In this document: piece by piece, positions 1-8,306 of the stretch | How the letters are laid out: each line of letters starts with the position of its first letter | Numbering within the stretch: position 1 is the first letter of the stretch | Source: a virus | Length of the DNA: 31,734 nt | Virus record (IMG/VR): IMGVR_UViG_3300032011_003329 | Location: 1-31,734 of that record | Direction: 5' to 3' (one strand) | Translations under genes and position numbers: made by a program | The notes under the pieces: generated by a model | The model's database searches: none | Seen by the model: only the letters and a program-made list of their open reading frames with translations | What the model was told of the DNA's origin: nothing

Positions 1-441
1 ATAGCGGGAGACGGTGGATTTCAAATGAACATTCAAGAGCTTCAAACTGTAGTTCATAATGATATCCCACTTAAAATATTTATATTAAACAACAACGGAT
101 ATTTAGCCATATCTTTAATGCAAGACAATCTGTTCGACAGTAATTATGTTGGCTCTACCAATAGCAGTGGGGTTTCTTCTCCCGATTTCACCCGAATAGC
201 TGAAGCCTACGGTATACCTTCAGTTAGGTTTAATAACAATCAAGAATTAGAAAACAGTATCACAGAAGTCCTAACACACAAAGGGCCTATTGTATGCGAA
301 ATAATGATGCCCGAACATCAACTTCTTGTTCCTAGAGTCCAAAGCAAGAAAGACTCTTCTGGTAAAATTGTTTCTACTTCAATTGAAAACATGTTTCCTT
401 TCCTCCCAGAAGAAGAAACAGAAGCCATCATGACTCAATGA
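1..441 (+). CDS. ThDP-dependent acetolactate synthase-like enzyme, C-terminal part
   Basis: The frame is open from base 1, so the gene starts outside the window; the first internal ATG at 25 is not the start. The visible piece opens with A-GDGGFQMN-IQELQT and reaches an NNNGY motif about 25 residues later. This is the GDG-to-NN diphosphate and magnesium binding motif of thiamine-diphosphate enzymes, in the form typical of acetolactate synthase-like proteins. The remaining ~110 residues fit the end of that C-terminal domain. Such enzymes occur in surface-polysaccharide clusters, and the next six or seven genes are of that kind, so a role in making a sugar or acyl precursor is likely; the substrate cannot be read. 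The stop overlaps the next start as ATGA (438-441), which indicates co-translation. It could also be a decarboxylase of the same superfamily. Confidence 0.8.
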   Translation: MAGDGGFQMNIQELQTVVHNDIPLKIFILNNNGYLAISLMQDNLFDSNYVGSTNSSGVSSPDFTRIAEAYGIPSVRFNNNQELENSITEVLTHKGPIVCEIMMPEHQLLVPRVQSKKDSSGKIVSTSIENMFPFLPEEETEAIMTQ

Positions 442-1061
442 ATATAGTTTTACTAGGCAAGGGTTCATTAGCTATCAAAGCGTGTGAGTGGATAAACTCA
501 AACACCGACTTTAACCTATTGGTTGTTGTCCCAGATAAACCTGAACCTGCTTGGACAGAATCAATATCTGACTGGGCTCTCACCAATAATATAACTTTAG
601 TTTCTTCTGGTAGATACCAAGACATACCTAAAGATGTAAATATAGATTTAGCAATTTCTATTTTTTATGGTAAAATTATCAAACAAGATTTTATTGATCG
701 CTGCGGAGACGTAATCAACCTACACAACAGTCCATTGCCGAAATACAGAGGCGTTAGACCAATCAACTGGGCTCTGAAAAATAATGAAGAAACACACGGC
801 GTTACTGTTCATAGGGTAACAAAAGGCATAGATGATGGTCCGATCTTAGGTCAAGTAGTTTACCCTATCTACCCAGAAATAGAAGAGGTGGAAGACGTTT
901 ACAACAAAGCTTTAGACTATGGCTGGCTTTTATTTAAAGATGTAATGACAAAATACGATTACGCCCGCAAACAGGCAAAACCACAAAAAGGCTTACACCC
1001 TTATTACAGTATGAAGATTGTAAGGTATTTAGGAGAAAGAGAGGGGTTCAGAAGATCATGA
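438..1061 (+). CDS. Formyltransferase of the methionyl-tRNA/sugar N-formyltransferase family
   Basis: This 207-residue protein has the core of the formyltetrahydrofolate-dependent transferase fold. The signature INLHNSPLPKYRG (about residues 93-105) matches the SLLPxYRG loop of Fmt and of sugar N-formyltransferases. The expected catalytic set is present: Asn94, His96 and Asp132 in GIDDGPIL. It is shorter than Fmt (about 315 residues) and lacks the C-terminal tRNA-binding domain, so it probably formylates a small molecule, most likely an amino-sugar nucleotide, rather than Met-tRNA. The aminotransferase and GDP-mannose dehydratase nearby could provide such a sugar. It begins in an ATGA overlap with the ThDP gene and ends in another with the oxidoreductase gene. 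Confidence 0.85.
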   Translation: MNIVLLGKGSLAIKACEWINSNTDFNLLVVVPDKPEPAWTESISDWALTNNITLVSSGRYQDIPKDVNIDLAISIFYGKIIKQDFIDRCGDVINLHNSPLPKYRGVRPINWALKNNEETHGVTVHRVTKGIDDGPILGQVVYPIYPEIEEVEDVYNKALDYGWLLFKDVMTKYDYARKQAKPQKGLHPYYSMKIVRYLGEREGFRRS

Positions 1062-1894
1062 AAATAGGCTTAGTTGGGTATGGGTATTGGGGTAAAATAG
1101 TGTGGAATAACCTTAACGACATGGGTTATGAAGTTACCATTTGTGATCCATTTTTAGATTTTGGCGTCAAAGACTACAAAGGGCTAGATGTAGATTGCGT
1201 TTTCGTTCTCACTCCAGTTGATTCCCATTATGAAGTTTGCTCGCATTTCTTGAGTAAAGGCGTGCATGTTTTTTGCGAAAAACCCCTAGTTACAACTTCC
1301 GATCAAGCTGTTCGCTTGTATAGGAAAGCCAAACAAAATGATGCGTGCTTATTTGTAGATTGGATTTTCACCTTTAACAATCAAGTCAATTTAATTAAAA
1401 AGCTAGTAGCAGATAAAAAGTATGGCAATCTAAAAAGCGTTACAATGAACAGGCTTAATTTAGGCCCAGAAAGAAAAGATGTAAGCGCTAAATACGACCT
1501 TGCATGTCATGATGTTAGTATAGTAAGTCACATATTTAACAATAAAGCCCCAAATAAAGCTCACTGGCTTGGCTACAAAAGAAAAAAAGCTTCATCTGTC
1601 AACGATAGCTGTTTTGGTTTTTTAAATTTTGGTCAGACTATGGTTCAAATTAACACTAGCTGGCATTACGGTAAGAAAGATAGAACCTGCATTTTTGAGT
1701 TTGAGAAAGGTTTTCTGTATTGGGAAGACGCCGAACAAAAGCTCGAAATAAACGGCAAATCATTATGGAAAGATGGCCCCTCGCCACTGGAGAACTCTAT
1801 AAACGCTTTCTTAAAAAAGGGGTACGATCACAAACATCAAGAAAAATTGACCATCAATGTTTTAAAGGTATTAGAGAATGAAAATACTTTTTAA
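1058..1894 (+). CDS. Gfo/Idh/MocA family NAD(P)-dependent sugar oxidoreductase
   Basis: The N-terminus has a Rossmann fold with GYGYWG at residues 7-12 for NAD(P) binding, followed by the family hallmark CEKPL at 73-77, whose Glu-Lys-Pro lies at the nicotinamide site. The rest forms the alpha/beta substrate domain, with HDVS in the expected place of a catalytic His-Asp region. At 278 residues it is shorter than most family members (330-380). It overlaps the aminotransferase gene by 17 bases. Such pairs (for example WbpB with WbpE) oxidise a sugar nucleotide to a keto sugar that the aminotransferase then aminates. That pairing is inferred from position. The exact substrate is unknown. Confidence 0.88.
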   Translation: MKIGLVGYGYWGKIVWNNLNDMGYEVTICDPFLDFGVKDYKGLDVDCVFVLTPVDSHYEVCSHFLSKGVHVFCEKPLVTTSDQAVRLYRKAKQNDACLFVDWIFTFNNQVNLIKKLVADKKYGNLKSVTMNRLNLGPERKDVSAKYDLACHDVSIVSHIFNNKAPNKAHWLGYKRKKASSVNDSCFGFLNFGQTMVQINTSWHYGKKDRTCIFEFEKGFLYWEDAEQKLEINGKSLWKDGPSPLENSINAFLKKGYDHKHQEKLTINVLKVLENENTF

Positions 1895-2993
1895 TAATTT
1901 AAAAGCTCAGAATGACCCCCTTAAGCCAGCCTTCCTTGCTAAAGTTGAAACGCTGCTTGAAAAGGGCGATTACATATTAGGCGGAGAAGTAAATGAGTTT
2001 GAAGAAAGGTTTGCTGAATTTGTTGGTACGAAATACGCTGTTGGCGTAAGCAGCGGAACGGACGCAGTTAGGCTAGCGATAGAGTCTGTGATTGAAACAG
2101 ACAACACCCTAATCATAACGCAAGCAAACACATTTATCGCAACAGTTGTAGCGGCCAACCAAGCCTCCTGCAAAGCTCAACTCTGTTTGGTTGATATTGA
2201 TGATTATTACCAAATGGATATGGACGACCTTGAGTCTCGCCTAGAAGAAGCTTCTGTAGAGTATAAAGATGTTATCGTCATACCAGTCAGTATGTACGGG
2301 CACACCTTTGATAAAAGAAAGCTCGAAGAACTCAAAAATAAGTATAATTTTAAAGTTGTAGAAGATTCCTCACAAGCTCACGGTTCAAAGTTTTTTGATG
2401 GGAAATACTCAGGTTCTTTTGGTGATGTTTCTGCGTTCTCTCTTTATCCTGGCAAGAATTTAGGAGGTATAGGTGATGGCGGGGTATTGACCACGAATAG
2501 TGAAGAAATAAAAGACAAATTGCTTGCTTTAAGAAGTTATGGCTCAGTGGTTAAGTATGAGCATCCAGTTATAGGCTACAACAATAGGCTAGACACAATA
2601 CAAGCTGCGTTTTTAAATGAGAAAATAAAAGTCATTCATCAATACAATGACACGAGAGCTAATATAGCTGAAATTTATCACAATGAGATAAAACACAAAG
2701 ATATAGTCAACTTTCAAAATGCTGACTATTGCAAAAAAAACACATATCACATTTACCCCATCAGAACAGACAGTAGAGAAAAGTTAGTTAGTTATCTGTC
2801 AGACAAAGAAATACAAACAGGTATACATTACCCGATCCCAATCGAGCAAACAGGCGCGTTTGAGCTTATGTTTGCTGGTTTTAATAACAAAAAAACTAGA
2901 AATTTTTCACAAAAACTAATAAGCTTACCTATACATCCGTTCATGACTGAGAGAGAAGCATTGCACGTCGTTGATACTGTGAATTTATTTTAA
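1878..2993 (+). CDS. DegT/DnrJ/EryC1/StrS family PLP-dependent sugar aminotransferase
   Basis: The full-length 371-residue protein shows the family pattern: NDP near the N-terminus, SSGTDA at 58-63 for phosphate binding, VEDSSQAHG at 161-169 with Asp163 for the pyridine nitrogen, and FSLYPGKNLGG at 187-197 with Lys193 as the expected Schiff-base lysine. Members transfer an amino group from glutamate to a keto sugar nucleotide, either at C3 or C4. The start lies within the end of the oxidoreductase gene, with no clear Shine-Dalgarno. With the dehydratase at 4735 it could make GDP-perosamine; with the adjacent oxidoreductase it could make a 3-amino sugar. The sequence alone does not decide. Confidence 0.93.
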   Translation: MKILFNNLKAQNDPLKPAFLAKVETLLEKGDYILGGEVNEFEERFAEFVGTKYAVGVSSGTDAVRLAIESVIETDNTLIITQANTFIATVVAANQASCKAQLCLVDIDDYYQMDMDDLESRLEEASVEYKDVIVIPVSMYGHTFDKRKLEELKNKYNFKVVEDSSQAHGSKFFDGKYSGSFGDVSAFSLYPGKNLGGIGDGGVLTTNSEEIKDKLLALRSYGSVVKYEHPVIGYNNRLDTIQAAFLNEKIKVIHQYNDTRANIAEIYHNEIKHKDIVNFQNADYCKKNTYHIYPIRTDSREKLVSYLSDKEIQTGIHYPIPIEQTGAFELMFAGFNNKKTRNFSQKLISLPIHPFMTEREALHVVDTVNLF

Positions 2994-2995
2994 CT

Positions 2996-3895
2996 ATGAA
3001 ATGTTTAATTACTGGAGGCGCTGGGTTTATAGGCAGTAATTTAGCAGATGAACTATTACAAAGAGGGGATGAGGTTGTTGTAGTAGATAATGAATCAGCA
3101 GAAAGTAATCTAAAATTTTATTGGAACCAAAACGCTTCAAACTACCCTGTAGATATTTGTGACTACAATGCCTTAAGTTGGGTTTTTAGACATGAAAAAC
3201 CTGAAATAATTTTCCATATGGCGGCAGAAGCCAGAATTCAGCCGTCCATAAAACAACCACAAAAAGCTTGCCAAGTTAATTTTGTTGGCACTTGCAATAT
3301 TCTTCAGGCTGCAAGAGAATTTAAAGCTAAAAGAGTTATTTACTCCTCTACTTCGTCAATGTATGGCAGGATCAATACTCCGCCACTAGTGGAGACTATG
3401 CCTAAAGACTGTTTGACGCCTTACTCTGTTAGTAAAGCTGCTGGTGAAGACTTGTGCAGGGTTTACAATAACATCTATAGCGTTGAAACAATAACACTTA
3501 GATATTTTAATGTCTACGGCTCTAGACAACCAATTAAAGGTCACTACGCGCCAGTTATAGGTAAATTTATAGAACAAAAAAATGAAGGTAAACCTATGAC
3601 TGTGGTTGGGGATGGCCTACAAACAAGAGATTTTACTCACATAAAAGACGTTGTAAATGCTAATGTGCTTGCGGCGGAAACAAAAAAACCAGAAGCACTC
3701 GGCCAAGTGTTTAATATTGGAGCAGGAAAACCTTACACCATATTAGACATTGCAAAACTGGTAGGTGGTGAGTATATTCACATAGACGAAAGGCCAGGGG
3801 AAGCTAGGCATACGCTAGCTGACTGTGCTAAAGCTAGAAAAATTCTAGGCTGGAAACCTGAAAAATCTATTTCAGATTATTTAAAATTAATATAA
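2996..3895 (+). CDS. NAD-dependent epimerase/dehydratase (extended SDR)
   Basis: An extended short-chain dehydrogenase of 299 residues. GGAGFIG at 7-13 binds NAD, HMAAEAR near 74-80 is the second cofactor motif, YSSTSSMYG at 116-124 holds the catalytic Ser/Thr, and YSVSK at 143-147 gives the Tyr-Lys pair. LRYFNVYGSRQ is typical of UDP-glucose 4-epimerase and WbpP-like enzymes, so inversion at C4 of a UDP-hexose or N-acetylhexosamine is the best guess. It follows the aminotransferase stop by two bases and precedes the glycosyltransferase by one, so it is in the same operon. A dehydratase role cannot be excluded. Confidence 0.88.
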   Translation: MKCLITGGAGFIGSNLADELLQRGDEVVVVDNESAESNLKFYWNQNASNYPVDICDYNALSWVFRHEKPEIIFHMAAEARIQPSIKQPQKACQVNFVGTCNILQAAREFKAKRVIYSSTSSMYGRINTPPLVETMPKDCLTPYSVSKAAGEDLCRVYNNIYSVETITLRYFNVYGSRQPIKGHYAPVIGKFIEQKNEGKPMTVVGDGLQTRDFTHIKDVVNANVLAAETKKPEALGQVFNIGAGKPYTILDIAKLVGGEYIHIDERPGEARHTLADCAKARKILGWKPEKSISDYLKLI

Positions 3896-3896
3896 G

Positions 3897-4745
3897 ATGT
3901 TTTACGATTATATAATGTTTTTCAATGAGAACGATATCCTAGATATCAGGCTCCATACTCATGACCCAGTGGTAGACAAATTCATCATTGTAGAAGCGGG
4001 CCAAACTCACATGGGCGACTCTAAACCGTTTTTCTTTGATAAAGAAAGGTTTAAAAAGTTTGAAGATAAAATTATTTACATACAGATTCCATCCTTGGAT
4101 GAAGCTATGTCTCAATACCCAGAGATAGTTAAAAAAAGCGCAGCAGGCGGAAACGCTAGGGTTCATCACGGATGGGCAAGAGAAGAGTTTCAAATTAATT
4201 ATTTTTATAAGGTTGCTGAAGATATCGGCATTAAAGATGATGATATAGTTAGCTGGGGAGGGCTTGACGAAATTATAAGCGAAGACGGCTTTAAGCGCGG
4301 GATAGAAATAATAGAACAGGGCTTACCATCAGAGACGCATCACCAGCTAGCAACACCAATAGTTACTTACGAATGGGATTTAAGATGCTACAAACTTAAC
4401 TTAAAAGCTGCTTGGGGAGGACACGGCACATGCACAATGAAATATGCAGAAGCAAAATACGTCCCTTTTGCTATGGGCAGAGCTTTAAGCGTTTTTACTC
4501 ACACCGTTAAAGGACCAGTGGCTTGGCATTTATCATTTATGTCTAAAAATTCAGAAAATTTAGCTTATAAGTATAGGTCTTTTGCTCACGGCCCTGAGTG
4601 TGCTGACGGTCATGAAGCAGCTAACGCAGAAACAAAAGTGTTTAATAATTTTAATCTTTCAGAAGCAGAAATAGAAACCTTACCTCAATACATACAAGAT
4701 AACCCAGATTTATTTGAGGGTTATTGGTGGAAAAATGAAAATTAG
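3897..4745 (+). CDS. Glycosyltransferase family 17-like protein
   Basis: The 282-residue protein begins FYDYIMFFNENDILDIRL, followed by VDKFIIVEAGQTHMGDSKP, which closely fits the start of family 17 glycosyltransferases (beta-1,4-mannosyl-glycoprotein N-acetylglucosaminyltransferase-like). KDDDIVSWGGLDEII matches the family's acidic region, usually DD-hydrophobic-SDxDEI, which binds metal and nucleotide sugar. The family is known in eukaryotes and also scattered in bacteria and large viruses. Here it would attach a sugar to a cell-surface or virion glycan. There is no signal peptide or membrane segment, so it is probably cytoplasmic. It overlaps the dehydratase start by 11 bases. Confidence 0.82.
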   Translation: MFYDYIMFFNENDILDIRLHTHDPVVDKFIIVEAGQTHMGDSKPFFFDKERFKKFEDKIIYIQIPSLDEAMSQYPEIVKKSAAGGNARVHHGWAREEFQINYFYKVAEDIGIKDDDIVSWGGLDEIISEDGFKRGIEIIEQGLPSETHHQLATPIVTYEWDLRCYKLNLKAAWGGHGTCTMKYAEAKYVPFAMGRALSVFTHTVKGPVAWHLSFMSKNSENLAYKYRSFAHGPECADGHEAANAETKVFNNFNLSEAEIETLPQYIQDNPDLFEGYWWKNEN

Positions 4746-5793
4746 AAAAGTCATAGTCACAGGTATCTTAGGTCAGGACGGTGCTAACATGGCCGAGTAC
4801 CTCCTCAGAGACCCTAATTGTAGGGTGTTTGGTATGATGCGTAGAAGCGCTAACCCAAACTTCGAAAACACAGAAAAATTTGATGGACATGAGAATTTTC
4901 GGTTTGTTCACGGCGATTTAACTGACACTATCAGCATCGAAAACGTAGTAAAGAAAATAGAGCCAGATTATTTTATTAACTTTGCCGCCAATAGTTTTGT
5001 GGGGTGCAGTTGGGATATGCCACTGCATGTGATGGACGTGAACGCTAATGGAGTATTGCGATGTTTAGAGGCGATCAGAAATTTTAGTCCTAAATGTAGG
5101 TTTTACAGTGCGGGAAGTAGCGAGCAGTTCGGTGATGTGGATTACAGCCCGCAAGATATTAAGCACCCTATGAAGCCTAGAAGCCCATACGGGGCTTCAA
5201 AATGCGCTGCACATCACTTAGTTAAAGTATATAGGGAGTCCTACAATCTTTATGCCGTGCATGGTATCCTTTTTAATCATGAAGGGACAAAACGAGGAGA
5301 AGAATTTGTAACGAGGAAAATCAGCAAAGGTGTCGCAAGAATCTATCATCAACTCAGAGGCGGTTACGAAGAGTTTGAGCCAATTTCGTTAGGTAACATT
5401 TATGCTAAAAGAGACTGGAGCGACAGTGAGGATTTTGTAAACGGTATATGGGCTATGCTGAATGAGCCAAAGGAGCCTAAAGACTATGTGCTTGCTAGCG
5501 GTGAAACTCACACCATCAAAGAGTTTGTGGAAAAAGCTTTTAATTACGCAGGGATCAAGGGTCAATGGGTTGAAATAGAAGGTCGTCCTGAGAAAACTCG
5601 TTACATATATGATTGTGACGATAAGTATCACGACTTAGTTGTTATTGATTCAGAATTTTATAGACCAGCAGAGGTAGAACTGCTTCTTGGTGACTCAACA
5701 CCAATTAGAGAAGAAATAGGATGGAAGCCTAAAAGCTCGTTTAATGACTTAGTAAATAAAATGGTTAAACACGATATGCTGAATTACCAATAA
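4735..5793 (+). CDS. gmd: GDP-mannose 4,6-dehydratase
   Basis: Converts GDP-D-mannose to GDP-4-keto-6-deoxy-D-mannose, the precursor of GDP-fucose, GDP-rhamnose and GDP-perosamine. VTGILGQDGANMAEYLL is the Gmd form of the NAD motif (GxxGQDG). HGDLTD, FAANSFVG, SAGSSEQFG and the SPYGASK Tyr-Lys motif follow in order, and GILFNHEGTKRGEEFVTRKI is the diagnostic Gmd block, with one unusual change (EGTKRG where ESPRRG is common). I chose ATG 4735 (352 residues, MKIRKVIVTG) over a TTG at 4714: it puts the Rossmann fold at the N-terminus and has GGTGG eight bases upstream. The length is normal for the family. The stop overlaps the next start as TAATG. Confidence 0.93.
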   Translation: MKIRKVIVTGILGQDGANMAEYLLRDPNCRVFGMMRRSANPNFENTEKFDGHENFRFVHGDLTDTISIENVVKKIEPDYFINFAANSFVGCSWDMPLHVMDVNANGVLRCLEAIRNFSPKCRFYSAGSSEQFGDVDYSPQDIKHPMKPRSPYGASKCAAHHLVKVYRESYNLYAVHGILFNHEGTKRGEEFVTRKISKGVARIYHQLRGGYEEFEPISLGNIYAKRDWSDSEDFVNGIWAMLNEPKEPKDYVLASGETHTIKEFVEKAFNYAGIKGQWVEIEGRPEKTRYIYDCDDKYHDLVVIDSEFYRPAEVELLLGDSTPIREEIGWKPKSSFNDLVNKMVKHDMLNYQ

Positions 5794-6806
5794 TGGACAA
5801 AGAACACATATTTATACTTTATGATCAAGTAGCTAAATTAGAAGGGGAAAAACACCCTCGCAAAAACAAACTGTATTCAACTTTAAAAGCTCATGGGCAG
5901 CTTAGTGTTTTTTCTCAGCAAGACCTTTTTAGAATAGACAATTCGCATTATATAAATTTTTTATTTTACGATTTATACACAAAATTTTCAAAAAACAATT
6001 ATGTAAAAATTCACCCAATTATTTGGCATGGTAATGAGCTAGGGTGTAGGATGTTCTATGATCTGTTAAAATTTTATAATTTACATGAAAATCTTATTTT
6101 TATGGGTGAAGCGCCTCATACTCCAGCCAAAAAACTTAGCTTTATGAAACGGCCACTTGGAAAAGATTTTAATTTAGGTTTTTCTGATTTTGCCGATGAC
6201 TGGTTTAAAGAAAACACTTCAAAAGAAATAGTTGAAAAAATAACACAAGAAATTGGAGAAGAAGCCACGCAAGCGCCTAAAAAGGTTACACCGAACACAA
6301 TATCTATTATTTCTCAACCGACTACCGCTTTTGATTCTCTCTATCCTTTAAGATTCCCCCCGATAGATTTCCCTATTGCTATTAGATTGTTTTTAGAGAA
6401 AAAGTACAAAAACAATTTTAAAAATTTAAAAATACTTTGGCACTTACACCCCTCAGAAAAAGAAAAAAATGACTTACCTAAATACAGTTACGATCTCTTG
6501 GGTCTGCCGATAGCTTTTCCGAAAGGTTCAACTTACAAAGAAGTTTCAAATTCAGAATTAATAATCGGTTGGGACTCAACGGCTTTAATTAAATTGTTTT
6601 TCGCTGGATACGATAATGTTCACTCTCTAAAAGACACGCATTACTTAAACTACAGCAAGGACCGATTTATTACAGCCAGTAAAATTAATGCTTGTTCATT
6701 TCAAGTTGATAATTACGACAGCAAAGGTGAGTTTGATAAATTCATTTCAGATAAAGATACATATCAAAAACTTTGCTCTCCAAATGATATAAAATTTGCA
6801 TATTGA
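5793..6806 (+). CDS. Putative capsule-type glycosyltransferase, GT-B-like
   Basis: I do not recognise this 337-residue protein with certainty. Its C-terminal half has features of GT-B polysaccharide transferases of the capsule or polysialyltransferase type: ILWHLHPSEK, then SNSELIIGWDSTALIKLFFAGYDNVHSL. This resembles the HP motif and the serine-containing nucleotide-binding turn (G-x-S-T/S-x-L-x-x-x-x-x-x-G). The N-terminal half has a WHGNE block and is rich in Phe, Tyr and Lys. It is the last gene of the glycan operon and is translationally coupled to the dehydratase (TAATG). Its TGA stop lies inside the -35 of the next promoter. A role in moving the sugar made upstream is inferred from context. 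Confidence 0.5.
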   Translation: MDKEHIFILYDQVAKLEGEKHPRKNKLYSTLKAHGQLSVFSQQDLFRIDNSHYINFLFYDLYTKFSKNNYVKIHPIIWHGNELGCRMFYDLLKFYNLHENLIFMGEAPHTPAKKLSFMKRPLGKDFNLGFSDFADDWFKENTSKEIVEKITQEIGEEATQAPKKVTPNTISIISQPTTAFDSLYPLRFPPIDFPIAIRLFLEKKYKNNFKNLKILWHLHPSEKEKNDLPKYSYDLLGLPIAFPKGSTYKEVSNSELIIGWDSTALIKLFFAGYDNVHSLKDTHYLNYSKDRFITASKINACSFQVDNYDSKGEFDKFISDKDTYQKLCSPNDIKFAY

Positions 6807-6838
6807 CTCTTGATCAAGTAAACGTTATAAGAGTGTGT
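6802..6838 (+). promoter_or_regulatory. Leaderless promoter P1 ahead of the recA-region genes
   Basis: -35 TTGACT at 6803-6808, a 17-base spacer, -10 TATAAG at 6826-6831. The expected transcription start is 6837-6838, on the GTG start codon of the next gene. CAAG sits at 6815-6818, the same place as in the other promoters of this family. The TGA stop of the upstream gene is contained in the -35. Confidence 0.75.
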
Positions 6839-7208
6839 GCTTAAAGGTCTAACAGATTTACAAAAATGCCAAGCGATAATCACTAGGTTTTTATCTCACA
6901 AGAAAAAAATCGGTTGGCCCAACCAAATGAAGCTTCTAAAAGAACTTCTTCTTATCATTCCAGATCACAATTTCTGGTATAATCTAGAACTTTCAACAAA
7001 AATCTCGTCACTGGCCTTCTTTAAAACAAAAGAAGGAAAACTAGTAGCTAACCTAGCTTATAAGAAAACCAAAATTGACTTGAATCCTCCTAAAGAAAAG
7101 GTTATATTAGGTGATAAAATTGGAGAAGATAAGAAAATAACACCAAAAAAACCTAAAACGCTGAAAGAATTTTTAAATGCCAAGACAGAAAAAAGAAAAG
7201 ACGAGTGA
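6837..7208 (+). CDS. Small lysine-rich protein of unknown function
   Basis: 123 residues from a GTG start placed at the predicted transcription start of promoter P1. The first ~55 residues look helical (KCQAIITRFLSHKK, MKLLKELLLIIPDHNFWYNL). The tail after residue 75 is very rich in Lys, Pro and Glu (about 80-123) and is probably disordered and basic. It overlaps the RecA-like gene by 32 bases, so the two are co-translated, and it may be a DNA- or recombinase-associated accessory protein. That role is inferred from position only. The start codon is the least certain part, since no Shine-Dalgarno is present and no ATG fits. Confidence 0.6.
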   Translation: MLKGLTDLQKCQAIITRFLSHKKKIGWPNQMKLLKELLLIIPDHNFWYNLELSTKISSLAFFKTKEGKLVANLAYKKTKIDLNPPKEKVILGDKIGEDKKITPKKPKTLKEFLNAKTEKRKDE

Positions 7209-8274
7209 AACTTCGCCTCTAGCTCAGATTGAGGCTTACCTAAACCAAAATAAGAACGACCATTACAACTTCGAGACAGAACATGTTTACACTGTCTCAA
7301 GTGGTAGCCTACTTTTAGATATCGAAATGAACGGAGGAATCCGTCCAGGTATCGTTAGAGCGACAGGAGTATCCGAAGGCGGCAAAACATCTTGCGCTTT
7401 GGCTTTTGCTCGCAACTTCCAAAAAGCTGACAACCACATGGTTATTTATATCAAAGCTGAAGGAAGGCTTTCTAACGGTATGATTGAGCGTGCGGGGGTT
7501 GATCAAGATGAAAAAAAGTGGTTTGTTTACAAAAGCAATGTTTACGAGTCTGTTGTTGATTTGATGCGAGATATGGTTCAAAATAACCCAGAAGATTATC
7601 GATACATGTTTATTATCGACTCTATGGATGCTCTGATTCCTCGCGGAGACTTGGAGAAATCTGCTGATGAGGCTGTGAAAGTTGCTGGCGGATCATTGAT
7701 TAGCTCCGCGTTTCTAAAACGTATGGCTTTGGGGTTAGCAACCCGTGGGCATATTTGCTTTATGATATCTCAGGTACGCAGCAAGGTGAGTATCAATCAG
7801 TACGTGAAAGAAGACCCAAAACTGACCAACGCTTCTGGTGGCAACGCTTTAATGCACTACAGCGATTGGATTATGGAGTTTCAAGAACGTTTTCAAAGAG
7901 ATATAATCAGAGAAGGTTCCACTAAAGATAGTAAAATTATTGGTCATCAATGTAATATTATTTTTAAGAAAACCCCGAACGAAAAAACTGGAGTGAGGGT
8001 TGAATACCCAATTAAATACGGGGCTCAAAGCGGCGAAAGCGTATGGGTAGAAATGGAAATCATGGAGATGATGAAAATGTGGGACATGGTGCAACAAAAA
8101 GGCGCATGGATCACGGTTGATGATTCCATTGTCGAGGAAGTAGCAAAAGCTACAGGAACTGAATTCAAAAAGCAGCACCAAGGGGAAGAAAACTTCCGCA
8201 AGTATCTAACAGAAAACAAAGACATCAAAGACTTCATGTTCAAGAAGTTTAAAGACGCCTACAAGCGAGCTTGA
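7177..8274 (+). CDS. recA: RecA-like recombinase
   Basis: 365 residues with the RecA core. GVSEGGKTS at 64-72 is the Walker A loop, KAEGRL at 93-98 is the position of the catalytic glutamate, FIIDSMDAL at 145-153 is Walker B, and ASGGNALMHYSD at 219-230 corresponds to the RecA GGxALxFYAS segment that ends loop L2. FMISQVRSK fits the strand before L2, which senses ATP hydrolysis. The protein would form filaments on ssDNA and drive strand exchange in phage replication and repair, like T4 UvsX or bacterial RecA. It lacks the long bacterial RecA C-terminal extension. The start lies within the upstream small gene with no clear Shine-Dalgarno. The stop TGA forms part of promoter P2. Confidence 0.9.
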   Translation: MPRQKKEKTSETSPLAQIEAYLNQNKNDHYNFETEHVYTVSSGSLLLDIEMNGGIRPGIVRATGVSEGGKTSCALAFARNFQKADNHMVIYIKAEGRLSNGMIERAGVDQDEKKWFVYKSNVYESVVDLMRDMVQNNPEDYRYMFIIDSMDALIPRGDLEKSADEAVKVAGGSLISSAFLKRMALGLATRGHICFMISQVRSKVSINQYVKEDPKLTNASGGNALMHYSDWIMEFQERFQRDIIREGSTKDSKIIGHQCNIIFKKTPNEKTGVRVEYPIKYGAQSGESVWVEMEIMEMMKMWDMVQQKGAWITVDDSIVEEVAKATGTEFKKQHQGEENFRKYLTENKDIKDFMFKKFKDAYKRA

Positions 8275-8306
8275 CAGGCTCGCAAGGTTAAGGCAAACTT
8301 GCTAAA
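8269..8306 (+). promoter_or_regulatory. Leaderless promoter P2 ahead of the nuclease gene
   Basis: GCTTGAC at 8269-8275 contains the -35 TTGACA (8271-8276). A 17-base spacer leads to CAAACT at 8294-8299, and the predicted start is the A of ATG 8306. CAAG at 8283-8286 and CTTG at 8298-8301 occupy the shared positions. The -10 is weak (C at its first base), which may imply an activator. Confidence 0.7.

Noticed and set aside
4714-4734. TTG start at 4714 for the GDP-mannose dehydratase
   Set aside because: It would add seven residues before the Rossmann motif with no support; ATG 4735 has a GGTGG site and is standard for the family.
1-6806. Left operon as host chromosome next to a prophage
   Set aside because: It runs without a gap, attachment site or integrase into the phage replication genes on the same strand, so phage-borne is simpler; a host origin of the genes by transfer remains possible.
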